The notes beneath the pieces were generated by a model. That model worked only from the letters and a program-made list of their open reading frames with translations. It was not told the origin of the DNA and did not search any database. 38,378 nt of DNA, taken from assembly GCA_015061695.1 (NCBI GenBank), contig SUWA01000018.1, forward strand, positions 1-38,378. Direction: 5' to 3'. Position numbers and translations under genes: made by a program. Shown one piece after another: positions 14,968-23,668 of the stretch. The first letter of the stretch is position 1. Every line of letters starts with the position of its first letter. Source of the DNA: Lentisphaerota bacterium (GTDB lineage: Bacteria; Verrucomicrobiota; Lentisphaeria; Victivallales; Victivallaceae).

Positions 14968-15831
14968 TTATATATTGAGTTCTTCAAGTTGTTTGCGCAA
15001 AAATGTTACCGCCATGGCTATATCAGCGCCGGGGTCGGCACCGACTTCGCGTTCGATGGTCAGATAACCGTCGTAACCGGTACTTTTGAGTGCGGGCAGA
15101 TACTCGGCAAAATTCACTTTGCCCTGCCCCAGAGGCAGTTCAGCAAAAATTTCGCCGGTTTCCTCTACCAGTTGGGCAAAACCACCGCTGGCAAATGCGT
15201 GATAAACCTGTACCGGATCGCAGGCTTGATAATTCACACCATCTTTGGCATGGGTGTGGCTGATGTATTTGCCCAACACTCTGACTGCTTCGGCTGCGTT
15301 GATGTTATGCACCATCACCAGATTGGCCGGGTCAAAGTTCACACTGATACCTTCATTGCAATCTTCAATAAACTTTTTCAGGTGTTCCGGAGCTTCCGGA
15401 CCGGTTTCGATCGCCAGCGTTACGTTGCGCGCTGCAGCATAACTGCCCAGCTCGTTCAGCGCTTTTACCATTACACTGTAGACCGGATCATTGCTGTCGA
15501 GCGGAACCACCCCGATATGGGTGGATACCACTGTTGTTTCCAGCCGTTGAGCTATATCTATAATGCGTTTGGTCAGTTTGATCTGGGTGGGATTATCGCT
15601 TTCGCGCTCAAAACCGTACCCGGGCAGCTGGCCGCAGATCGCCGGCAGATCCAAATTCAAACTGCCAATATGCTTGCGCAGATCGTCTATTTCGCTGTCA
15701 TCGGCGGTCAAGAGATCGTAGTGCCGGTTTTTGACATAAAACTGTACACCATCCACGCCCCAGCCGGCGGTCTGCTGCAGCGCATCTTTGATGCTGGCAC
15801 TCAACTCCGGCAATAATACTCCGACTTTCAT
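14968..15831 (-). CDS. Sugar phosphate isomerase/epimerase-like TIM barrel
   Basis: A 287-residue protein of the xylose isomerase-like (AP endonuclease 2) superfamily. Probable metal ligands at strand ends are E142 (LAIETGPE), D167 (NFDPANL), H192/H194 (SHTHAKDG) and E260 (LTIEREVG). Members are isomerases, epimerases, dehydratases or, with a Gfo/Idh partner, keto-sugar lyases. AAGGA lies nine bases upstream of the ATG. It sits between a GH2 gene (12 bp) and two Gfo/Idh genes, so it most likely acts on the product of one of those oxidoreductases. The precise reaction is unknown. Confidence 0.82.
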   Translation of the reverse strand: MKVGVLLPELSASIKDALQQTAGWGVDGVQFYVKNRHYDLLTADDSEIDDLRKHIGSLNLDLPAICGQLPGYGFERESDNPTQIKLTKRIIDIAQRLETTVVSTHIGVVPLDSNDPVYSVMVKALNELGSYAAARNVTLAIETGPEAPEHLKKFIEDCNEGISVNFDPANLVMVHNINAAEAVRVLGKYISHTHAKDGVNYQACDPVQVYHAFASGGFAQLVEETGEIFAELPLGQGKVNFAEYLPALKSTGYDGYLTIEREVGADPGADIAMAVTFLRKQLEELNI

Positions 15832-15843
15832 AAAACTTATTCC

Positions 15844-18384
15844 TTATTTATCTGTGGCGATCGCCACTTTTACATTTTGCATATTCCATCCGGTCAGCTC
15901 CACTACCTCCGGCAGGCTGCCGGTCAGCGCGGCGGTAACGACCTTTTCGCAGCCCGGAGCAACGGTTACATAATTGTCGCGCCAGTAAACTTGCTTGTGA
16001 TCGATTTCCGGCAGATTCAGCCGCACTTGCAAAGCGGCAAAAGCATCGGCACTGTTGCGCAAAGTTACCCGCAGCAGATTTTCATTGCCAGTTGATTTAC
16101 TGCACACCGCTTCGGCAGTCAGCGCACACGCCGGGGCAGTAAATATATTTTTGAAGTCCGGCACACCATACAAAAGATCATCTTCAAAGATAATTTCACC
16201 GGCGGCATTTTTTATCCGCAGTTCGGCGATCAGCAATCCGCCGGGCACATCATCCGGCAAGGCTGCATTCAACTCATCCAGCAGCACCGAGCCGCTGCCG
16301 TAAACACCGGTAAAGCTGCGCTGCAGCAATTCCTTGCCATCGCCGGTCAACAGCCGGAACGAACCGGTCAGTTCACCGGTCGGCAGATCGCTCGTCAGAT
16401 AGAGTTTGGCAGCAAATTGGCCATCCGCACAGCTCCAGGAATCATCCTGCAGACTCAATATAGTATTTTTCTGCACCCGCCCCAGCCGGTAGTAGGCCAT
16501 CTTGGGCAGCGTGTAGTAGTCGATCACGCTCAAAAACAACGTCGGCCACGGTTCGTTGTACTGCCAGAAAAAGCAGCCGGTGGTGTGCGGATATTTGCGT
16601 CGGCAATGGTTCATCCAATACCCGAGTATATCGCTCTGCACGAACATGGTGGCCTGACAGCGTTCCGGCGTATTGGTAACGTTGAACCACGGCATTTGCA
16701 CATGCCAATCCTGATTGCGGCAAGGCACGGCAAAGTGGTATTTCCAGCTCTGACTGTCGGGAGTTTCCAGTTCGTATTCCGGAATAAACTTTTTCACGCT
16801 CTCGTATTCAGGAAACCCGTTGCAGCCCAGTTCGCTGGCCACCAGCCGGTCGTGGGGATTGATCTGTTCGTGCATCATAAAGTGCCACGGTCCGTGATTG
16901 CGTTCGCCGGGGCGGCTGCGGTCGGGACTGGCCACATGATAAGGCAGATCGGGGGCAAACTTTTCAGTCAACTTGCGGTACTGCACATAAATCGGATTTT
17001 CCGGGTATTCGCCGTAATACATCATTTCGTTGCCGCCGCAGATCATCGCCACCGAAACATGGTTGCGCAGTTTGCGCAAAATAGCTTCGCCCTCGCGCGC
17101 CTTGAATGCAACAAATTCCGGATCGCTGCGGTAACAACTGCAGCAGTGCGGGAACTCCTGCCAGACGATGACACCATAGCGGTCGCAAGCATCATAAAAC
17201 TCTTCTTTTTCGATAATTCCGCCGCCCCATACGCGGAAGATATTGGTGTTGTTTTCGGCCGCCAGACGCACTTGCCGCTCGTATTCAGCAGCGCCGCAAT
17301 TGCTGTGCATCAGATCCGCCGGGATCCAGTTGACCCCGCGGGCAAAGACCGCCTGACCGTTAAAGGTAAAGGTTTGATCGTAAGCGCGGTCAGGCGAATT
17401 GGGATTGCGGCGCATTTCCAACGTGCGGAACGCCACCGTTTTGACGGTTTCTTCGCCATCCAGCGTCAGAGTCAAGCGGTAAAGATTCTGTTTGCCGTAG
17501 TTACGCGGATACCAGAGTTCCGGAGCAGGACACTCCAGGTGCATTTGCGTGGAATTATCGCCATGCACCAGATTAAGTTCGCGCGTAAAATGGTAGCTGC
17601 GGCCGCTGAAGTTAGCCGGTTCAATATCTATCTGCAGCTCAAAGGCCGCCTTTTTCTGGGCTATAGTATCAACAGTCAGCTCCACATCGCCGGAAGCCTG
17701 ACTGCGGAAAAAGCAATCAGTAATGCGTGCGTCGTCGTTGGCATTCAAATAAACATGATCCCAGATCCCGGCGGCCACCATACCGCGCATCCAGTCCCAG
17801 CCGTAGCTCATCTGGGCGCGGTGATAATTGGCAAACTGCGCCGGTTTGCAGCCTTCCGGCGTAGCGTCCTGGTGATCGGGCATCGCTTGAGGCACGGGGT
17901 CAAAAATCACCACCAGATTATTTTCGCCCTCGCGCCGGATGCAGTCAGTTACATCGGCTTCAAAGGGTATGAACATGCCGGTATGTTCATACAAATAAAC
18001 GCCGTTAAGCAGAAATTTGGCCTGATAGTCGATTCCGCAAAAGTGCAGTTGAAAGCGTTTTTTATTGCGCATTTCTTCCGGCAGAGTGAATTTTTTCCGG
18101 AACGCCCAGCTCATTTTTTCCGACCAGCGGCTGTGATCAAGGTTCCGCCCGTAATACGGATCGGCAATGGCATTATTTTCGACCAGCACCGAGCGGTCGC
18201 ACCCCGGCACGGTGGCCTTGAACTGGGCCGCCATCGGATTTTCTTCGCGGATAAACCCGGCAGCGCTGGCGTTATCCAGATACATATTATGCAAGCGGCG
18301 TCCGTTAGTTGTCCACGCCGCATAATCGAAGTCAGAAATAAAGTAATCTGCTTCCCAATCACTGCCGTCAAGATAGAATTTCAT
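15844..18384 (-). CDS. GH2 beta-mannosidase-like glycoside hydrolase
   Basis: An 846-residue GH2 protein, second of its kind in the operon and clearly diverged from the 832-residue one. N-terminal jelly roll (FQLHFCGIDYQAKFLLNG), YGWDWMRGM, FRVWGGGI, the acid/base E453 in ICGGNEMM and the nucleophile E518 in VASELGCNG are visible. There is no export signal. The start at 18384 has GAGG six bases upstream. A longer frame to 18462 would run into the manA gene and lacks a ribosome binding site. It lies 14 bp after manA. The ICGGNE/ASELG motifs place it among beta-mannosidase and mannosylglycoprotein-type GH2 enzymes; specificity is inferred. Confidence 0.87.
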   Translation of the reverse strand: MKFYLDGSDWEADYFISDFDYAAWTTNGRRLHNMYLDNASAAGFIREENPMAAQFKATVPGCDRSVLVENNAIADPYYGRNLDHSRWSEKMSWAFRKKFTLPEEMRNKKRFQLHFCGIDYQAKFLLNGVYLYEHTGMFIPFEADVTDCIRREGENNLVVIFDPVPQAMPDHQDATPEGCKPAQFANYHRAQMSYGWDWMRGMVAAGIWDHVYLNANDDARITDCFFRSQASGDVELTVDTIAQKKAAFELQIDIEPANFSGRSYHFTRELNLVHGDNSTQMHLECPAPELWYPRNYGKQNLYRLTLTLDGEETVKTVAFRTLEMRRNPNSPDRAYDQTFTFNGQAVFARGVNWIPADLMHSNCGAAEYERQVRLAAENNTNIFRVWGGGIIEKEEFYDACDRYGVIVWQEFPHCCSCYRSDPEFVAFKAREGEAILRKLRNHVSVAMICGGNEMMYYGEYPENPIYVQYRKLTEKFAPDLPYHVASPDRSRPGERNHGPWHFMMHEQINPHDRLVASELGCNGFPEYESVKKFIPEYELETPDSQSWKYHFAVPCRNQDWHVQMPWFNVTNTPERCQATMFVQSDILGYWMNHCRRKYPHTTGCFFWQYNEPWPTLFLSVIDYYTLPKMAYYRLGRVQKNTILSLQDDSWSCADGQFAAKLYLTSDLPTGELTGSFRLLTGDGKELLQRSFTGVYGSGSVLLDELNAALPDDVPGGLLIAELRIKNAAGEIIFEDDLLYGVPDFKNIFTAPACALTAEAVCSKSTGNENLLRVTLRNSADAFAALQVRLNLPEIDHKQVYWRDNYVTVAPGCEKVVTAALTGSLPEVVELTGWNMQNVKVAIATDK

Positions 18385-18398
18385 ACTATTCCTCTGAA

Positions 18399-19469
18399 TC
18401 AGTTGTTTTTTTGAATCGGCGGCAATGCAAATACCACCTCGCCATTGCCGGTAAATATACACTGTTCCAATTTACAAGGCAAGAAAAATGCGTCGCCGGA
18501 ATTCAATTTTAAACGATTTTTTCCGTCTTCAAGCTCCAAATTGCCCGAAATCACCACTCCGGCCCGGTGGCAATGCTCACGATTGAGCAATGTATAATGA
18601 TTTTTGCAAGTAAGTTTCTGCACTTCAAAATAGCGTGCCTGCGCTCTGGGGACAACGATCTGCAGCGAGTCATCAACCGCTTGCGGCGTCATAAAATAAT
18701 TCTGACGGATATCGTCAACACTTTCAGCAGTATAATTGAAACAGTTCAGCGCGTCCTCTATTTTTGCCCCGCTCCAACGCTCGGCTTCCGACAAACGCTG
18801 CTTGCCGCAAAAATGTTCCGGCTGGATCACCAGATCGCTCGGTTCCATAACTTCGATCAAAGTTACGCCGCAGCCGATAGCGTGGGGCAGACCGCCGCGG
18901 ATCAGCAGGCAGTCGCCGGGCCGGACTTCCAGCTTGTGCAGCATATCAGCACCGGTGGGGAAAGCCCCCTGCCGGGCCTCGGCTTTGAATTGATCGACCG
19001 ACAGTTTTTCGTTGAACCCGACCAGCAGATAGGGCTTCTGCCCATTGATTTCGCGCGTGGCGACCACATACCAGGCTTCGGTTTTACCGAAATTGCTGTT
19101 AAAATACCGCCTGGCATCCGGCACAGTGGGGTGGCACTGGATCGGCAACTGTTCGGCTGCATCAAGTATTTTCATCAGCAGCAGCGCATTGGCGCCGTGC
19201 TTTTTATAGTGTTCCAACCCCAAAGTCTGCTCCGGATCGTCAGCCAGATAGTCCCTGAAAAGCACTGCTCCTTCCGGCAGTTCGACCATGCTCAATCCCT
19301 GATCGGATTTCTCATATTGGGGATTGTTGGCTCGTGAAGTCGAAGCGATCCAATCTTCCGGAAAATGTCCGTCCTGTTCCGGAACCGTTCCACGCATACG
19401 ATCGATACCGCTGCCGCCGGAATAGACCCGCCAGACGCGGTTGGGTAAAAATTTTACTGCATTACACAT
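18399..19469 (-). CDS. manA: Class I mannose-6-phosphate isomerase
   Basis: A 356-residue zinc-dependent cupin isomerase that converts mannose 6-phosphate to fructose 6-phosphate. The ligand set is present: Q111 and H113 in IQCHP, E131 in GKTEAWYV and H196 in GGLPHAIG. The N-terminus (FLPNRVWRVYSGG) and the C-terminal cupin (GDAFFLPC) fit the family. It is the first gene of the six-gene minus operon and links both mannosidase-like enzymes to glycolysis. No good Shine-Dalgarno sequence precedes the ATG. A TTGCAA-N17-TATATT promoter lies upstream and overlaps the divergent promoter of the glycyl radical enzyme gene. Confidence 0.9.
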   Translation of the reverse strand: MCNAVKFLPNRVWRVYSGGSGIDRMRGTVPEQDGHFPEDWIASTSRANNPQYEKSDQGLSMVELPEGAVLFRDYLADDPEQTLGLEHYKKHGANALLLMKILDAAEQLPIQCHPTVPDARRYFNSNFGKTEAWYVVATREINGQKPYLLVGFNEKLSVDQFKAEARQGAFPTGADMLHKLEVRPGDCLLIRGGLPHAIGCGVTLIEVMEPSDLVIQPEHFCGKQRLSEAERWSGAKIEDALNCFNYTAESVDDIRQNYFMTPQAVDDSLQIVVPRAQARYFEVQKLTCKNHYTLLNREHCHRAGVVISGNLELEDGKNRLKLNSGDAFFLPCKLEQCIFTGNGEVVFALPPIQKNN

Positions 19470-19498
19470 GATTCAAAAAATATTTTTGTGATTTTGAT

Positions 19499-19553
19499 TT
19501 GACTTTTTATTTGTATTATGGTATAATATAATAAGACAAAATTCAAATTGCAA
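19499..19553. promoter_or_regulatory. Overlapping divergent promoters of the manA and glycyl radical enzyme operons
   Basis: Plus strand: TTGACT (19499-19504), 17 bases, TATAAT (19522-19527). Minus strand: TTGCAA (19548-19553), 17 bases, TATATT (19525-19530). The two -10 boxes share three bases, so polymerase can occupy only one promoter at a time. The shared -10 zone is itself a palindrome, TATTAT-GGT-ATAATA (19514-19528), which could bind a regulator such as the GntR protein encoded in the plus operon. Confidence 0.65.
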
Positions 19554-19615
19554 ATTTTTTTAATTGTAAAAAAACAAAAAATCCGCAAAATCGATCCCGA
19601 AAGGAGTTGCGCACT

Positions 19616-21943
19616 ATGAGTAATGCTGAACTTTTTGCCCGCGGCACCGCCCGGCTGCTCGAACACAAGTTTGCCCAGAAACGTATGACCGGCTGGTTTG
19701 AATATCAGGAAATCAAGATGCTTGTCCGCCAGAATCATCCGGCACCGGATGCAGCTGAATCGCAACCGGAGATCCTTTGCGAATGTGTCAGGCAAATGCC
19801 GCTCTCCATTCCCAACGGCAGCGTTATTGCCGGCACGCAGGATGATGCGTTCAGCCCCAGTTACGCACTTATCAACCCGGCGTTCCGAATCGAAACTTTT
19901 GCCGGCTATTGTGATCCGGTGGCGATCTACGACGATTTGACTCCCGATGCGGAATTCCCCCGCGAACGGATCGAAAAAGTACGCAGTTATTATACTACCA
20001 CTCCATACGTCAAGGCACTGAAAGAGGTCTACGCCTCCACCGGCAAACTGACCGAAGAAGTGGCTTTCTTTGTAGAGCCGGTAACCGGCCACACGATCCC
20101 GGATCTGCGCAAGATCCTGGCGCAAGGCATTGATAAACTCGAATTTGTACCGGGGGCGGAAAAGATCCGTTCTGCGCTGGAAGCTGCCAAAATTCTGGCA
20201 GTTCGTTATGCTGAATTGGCCCGGCAACTGCAGCAGGAACGTGCCGGCGATGCCGAAGAAGTCGCCCGTCTGAAGCTGATCGAACAAGCCTGTTGTCAGG
20301 TTCCGGCCCGTCCGGCGCGGAATCTGCACGAAGCAGTCCAGAGCGCCGCATTGCTCTGGATGGCCATGACTCTGGAACAGGCGCCCAATCCTTACGCATT
20401 TTCGGTCGGCAATCTTGACCGCATACTGCAACCCTATCTGCTCGATACGCCGGAAGCGGAAGCGGTGGAACTGGTGCGGGCGTTTCTGGCATTTCTGATG
20501 GTGGGCGAACGCTGCTGGGCGATTTCGCAAAACGTGCTGGTCGGCGGGCGTGATGCCGCCGGCAACGATCTGGTTTGCGACATGAGCTATATTGTTTTGC
20601 AGGCGTTTTTCAAATCCAATAATCCCCAGCCGGCGCTTTCGTGCAAACTGCATAAAAATACACCGGAAAAATTCTATCAGGCATTGAAAGACTTTTTCTT
20701 TACGCCCGGCCACTCCACCCCGTCACTCTTCAACGACGACATGGTATTCAAACTTCTGGAGCGCAAAGGCATTGCCGCAGAAGATATGGCCGACTACTCC
20801 ATTGCCGGTTGTCAGGAACCTTTGATCATGGGCAAAGAAAGTGCCAACACTACCAACAGCTGGCTGAATCTGGCCAAAGTGCTGGAGCTGACCATCAATG
20901 ACGGCCGTTCGATGCTTTCGGGCGAAAAATTGGCTCTTTCGTATCAGGAATTGGGCTATGAAAATGCCGAAGCAACGCTCAACGATCTGGAAAACGCGTT
21001 CTTCAAACAGCTTGACTTCCTGCTGAAAATCATGGAAAAATCGGCCAACGGCTGTACCGGAGCCATTGCGCTGCAAGCCGTGCCGTTTACTTCCGCACTT
21101 ATGGAAGGCCTGACGACCGCCCGCGATATGCGCGATGCCGCCAACCCCGGAGTAAGCTACGCCGCCAGCGGCTGTCTGATCCACGGGTTGAGTGTGGTAA
21201 CTGACTCGCTGGTTGCAGTAAAACATGCTTTGCAGGAAAATGCGGCTGATGCTACTCAAATCGTCAACGCGCTGCAAAACGACTTTGCCGGCTGCGAAGA
21301 ACTGAAAAATTATCTTATTGCCCAGCCCAAATACGGCAATGATATTGAGGAAGTTGACAGTGTTGCCGTGCGCCTTGCTCATCAGGTCAGCGATATGGTT
21401 ATGCAGCTTAAAAACCCGGCGGGCAATCCGTTCTGGCCGGATTTTTCCACCCCCAGCACGCATTTGCTCTACGGCTATCATGTGGGCGCCACGCCCGACG
21501 GACGCCATGCCCGCGCCATGCTCGGCTACGGCATCGACCCGCGGCGCGAAAGCGTGCATAACGGGCGGTTGGATATGCTTTTGAGCGAACGCAAACTGCC
21601 TTATATCGACTTCCCCGGCGGCTATGCCTCGCATCTGGGGATCGCGCCGGAAGTTTTCCGCAATGGTTCTGACAATGCCGGCAAGATGCAGATTTTTGCA
21701 GAAAAAATCATAAAACCGTTGTTCGGATACAAAGAAAACCTTGACAATGCACCGTTTTACGTCTACTTTAATATAGACTCGAAAATGAATCTGCGCAAAG
21801 TATTGGCCGAACCGGAAAAATATGCTCCCAACGGCATTTACATCATGCGGATCCATGGTACATTTGTTAATTTTCTGGATCTTTCGCCGGTCATCCAGCA
21901 AGATATCATCACCCGGTTGGATGCCGACGAAAATATCGCCTGA
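19616..21943 (+). CDS. Glycyl radical enzyme of the CxE (dehydratase/lyase) class, unknown substrate
   Basis: A 775-residue pyruvate formate-lyase-superfamily protein. The thiyl cysteine is C399 in AGCQEP with E401, the C-x-E pattern of glycerol dehydratase, choline TMA-lyase and related lyases; the Cys-Cys of true pyruvate formate-lyase is absent. The radical glycine is G748 in MRIHGTFVNFLDLSP, and HGLSVVTDSL and GATPDGR are further family motifs. The start is set by AAGGAG nine bases upstream. The next genes encode a GntR regulator, the activating radical SAM enzyme and a sugar kinase. There is no aldehyde or alcohol dehydrogenase and no microcompartment gene. A radical elimination on a sugar, polyol or sugar derivative is the likely reaction type; GCQEP instead of the usual GCVEP supports a separate subgroup. 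Requires anaerobic conditions. Confidence 0.88.
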   Translation: MSNAELFARGTARLLEHKFAQKRMTGWFEYQEIKMLVRQNHPAPDAAESQPEILCECVRQMPLSIPNGSVIAGTQDDAFSPSYALINPAFRIETFAGYCDPVAIYDDLTPDAEFPRERIEKVRSYYTTTPYVKALKEVYASTGKLTEEVAFFVEPVTGHTIPDLRKILAQGIDKLEFVPGAEKIRSALEAAKILAVRYAELARQLQQERAGDAEEVARLKLIEQACCQVPARPARNLHEAVQSAALLWMAMTLEQAPNPYAFSVGNLDRILQPYLLDTPEAEAVELVRAFLAFLMVGERCWAISQNVLVGGRDAAGNDLVCDMSYIVLQAFFKSNNPQPALSCKLHKNTPEKFYQALKDFFFTPGHSTPSLFNDDMVFKLLERKGIAAEDMADYSIAGCQEPLIMGKESANTTNSWLNLAKVLELTINDGRSMLSGEKLALSYQELGYENAEATLNDLENAFFKQLDFLLKIMEKSANGCTGAIALQAVPFTSALMEGLTTARDMRDAANPGVSYAASGCLIHGLSVVTDSLVAVKHALQENAADATQIVNALQNDFAGCEELKNYLIAQPKYGNDIEEVDSVAVRLAHQVSDMVMQLKNPAGNPFWPDFSTPSTHLLYGYHVGATPDGRHARAMLGYGIDPRRESVHNGRLDMLLSERKLPYIDFPGGYASHLGIAPEVFRNGSDNAGKMQIFAEKIIKPLFGYKENLDNAPFYVYFNIDSKMNLRKVLAEPEKYAPNGIYIMRIHGTFVNFLDLSPVIQQDIITRLDADENIA

Positions 21944-21964
21944 ACCCAAGAAAGTGTTTGTTGC

Positions 21965-22915
21965 ATGTTGTTGACTGACCGCATCTATCAGGATATGTTT
22001 GAATCGATCCTGCGGGGGGAATTCCTGCCGGGGCAGAAATTCCTGACCGAACAGGAAGCCGTTGAAAAATATCAGGCCAGCCGGATCACCGTCCGCCGGG
22101 CCTTTGCCTTGCTGGAAAACAGTCATATCATCAGCCGCAAACAAAAAGTCGGCAGCATTGTAAACACCTCGTTTGCTGCTTCCGGCGGCGAACTTGAGTG
22201 CATTGCCGCGGTGGTGCCGCTGGCCAGCCATTTTGTGCGCAGTTTTCTCTCCAGCTTATGCAATGAAGCGGCCGAACGCAACATCATTACAGTTCTGGAA
22301 CCCGCCGCCACCGGCAAAGAGCAGAACAAAGCACTGATCCGGCTGGTACTGCACGGGCTGCGCGATATTATTGTCTGGGGCGCTGACCGGGATCTGGATA
22401 TGGATCTTTGTCTGCGCTTGCGTATCCTGGGGGTGAATCTGACGTTTTTTGACCAGATAAACCCCGGGGGGATCGCCGATTATGTGTGTCTGGATAATCA
22501 TGCGGCAGTAACAGCACTGCTGGATCAGGCCGAACTTATGAATATAAAAAACATCTACTTTGCCGATCCGGGCAACAGTGATGTGGATACCAACCGCGAA
22601 CGCCTTGACAGCTGCCGCAGCGAATGCGCACGCCGCAAGTGGAATTTTTTCAGCACACTGCCCGACAAATTCAATCCCGACAGTGCCATTTTTGCCATCA
22701 ACGACGAAATTGCGATGCCGCTGGTCGGACTTCAGGTGCCGATCTTCAGTATCGACGGTCTGGAAAACTGCCGCCAGCATGGAGTTACCAGCTACCGTCA
22801 GCCGATGAAAGAACTGGCCCGGAAATGTTTTTACTCTTTGCAGCAGCAGCGCAAACTCGGCAGCAAATGGCAGCCCCGGCAATACCGTTTGCAGAATGAG
22901 GAACCTTTTGCATGA
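21965..22915 (+). CDS. GntR-family regulator with LacI-type sensor domain
   Basis: A 316-residue regulator. Residues 1-75 form a GntR winged helix (FLPGQKFLTEQEAVEKYQASRITVRRAFALLENSHIISR). The rest looks like a periplasmic-binding-protein-like sugar sensor (IAAVVPLASHF, DIIVWGADRD, YVCLDNHAAV, FAINDEIAMPL), the arrangement of AraR-type repressors. At 316 residues the sensor is shorter than usual. It lies 21 bp after the glycyl radical enzyme gene and overlaps the activase start by four bases (ATGA), so it is made with the enzymes it presumably controls. The likely effector is the sugar handled by the operon. Confidence 0.85.
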   Translation: MLLTDRIYQDMFESILRGEFLPGQKFLTEQEAVEKYQASRITVRRAFALLENSHIISRKQKVGSIVNTSFAASGGELECIAAVVPLASHFVRSFLSSLCNEAAERNIITVLEPAATGKEQNKALIRLVLHGLRDIIVWGADRDLDMDLCLRLRILGVNLTFFDQINPGGIADYVCLDNHAAVTALLDQAELMNIKNIYFADPGNSDVDTNRERLDSCRSECARRKWNFFSTLPDKFNPDSAIFAINDEIAMPLVGLQVPIFSIDGLENCRQHGVTSYRQPMKELARKCFYSLQQQRKLGSKWQPRQYRLQNEEPFA

Positions 22916-23667
22916 TGATTTTCAACCACGGTTGCAGTCATAATGTTGACGGCACCGGTACGAGATTGGTTTTTTACCTTAAAGGATGCAATTTCTGCTG
23001 CGACTGGTGCGGCGCTCCGGAGAGTATATCGCCACAAGTGCAAACCATGTACTACCCCAACCGCACCGTGATCGCCGGTCAAAGTGTTACTGCTGATTGG
23101 GTCATCAGCAAGGCTTTGCGCAGCAAAGCCTTGATCGACGGCGTAACATTCGGCGGCGGCGAACCGACTTTGCAAGCAGAGGAACTTATAAGCGTATTGC
23201 AGACTCTGCAAGCGGATCAAATCCACACGGCGCTGGAAAGCAACGCCTCTACGCCGGCTTACAAAGCAGTCATCAAACACGTTGACCAGCTTTTTTCCGA
23301 CCTGAAAACGCTTGATCACAATAAATTTGCTTTGCGGATAAACCGCAATTCAAGTTTGCTTGATACAGTAAAAAGCAATCTGCAATACGCCGCTTGCAAT
23401 CATAAAGATCTGACGATCCGTATACCCGTGATAACCGGGTTGAACGATCAACCTGCCGATCAGCAAATGCTCGCGGAATTTTTGCAGCAAATCCATCGTC
23501 AGGGCGGAAAATTCAAAGTTGAACTCCTCCGTCAGCACCATATAGCGGAACCCAAATACGCGGCACTGCGCCGGGATTACCCGTGCAAGGGTGTAAGCGT
23601 GCCGGATGACGGATGTATGGCCGAATTTAAAGCTCTGTTGAATCAACACTCCATAGAGGTATTATAA
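22912..23667 (+). CDS. Glycyl radical enzyme activating enzyme (radical SAM)
   Basis: A 251-residue radical SAM protein that installs the glycyl radical on the enzyme encoded two genes upstream. The cluster motif is C-x3-C-x2-C in KGCNFCCDWCGAPES, with an extra Cys inside the x3 stretch, followed by GGGEPT. The length equals that of PFL-activase, and there is no inserted ferredoxin-like domain, unlike most activases of CxE-type enzymes. The ATG at 22912 overlaps the GntR stop, and the kinase gene follows after one base. The position in the operon makes the partner assignment near certain; the redox supply is unknown. Confidence 0.88.
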   Translation: MMIFNHGCSHNVDGTGTRLVFYLKGCNFCCDWCGAPESISPQVQTMYYPNRTVIAGQSVTADWVISKALRSKALIDGVTFGGGEPTLQAEELISVLQTLQADQIHTALESNASTPAYKAVIKHVDQLFSDLKTLDHNKFALRINRNSSLLDTVKSNLQYAACNHKDLTIRIPVITGLNDQPADQQMLAEFLQQIHRQGGKFKVELLRQHHIAEPKYAALRRDYPCKGVSVPDDGCMAEFKALLNQHSIEVL

Positions 23668-23668
23668 G

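Noticed and set aside
16417-18414. Plus-strand open frame of 665 codons
   Set aside because: Antisense shadow of the second GH2 gene, whose catalytic motifs are clear on the minus strand.
19454-22231. Two long minus-strand frames opposite the glycyl radical enzyme
   Set aside because: The plus-strand gene has a complete set of motifs; the minus frames also run across the intergenic promoter region.
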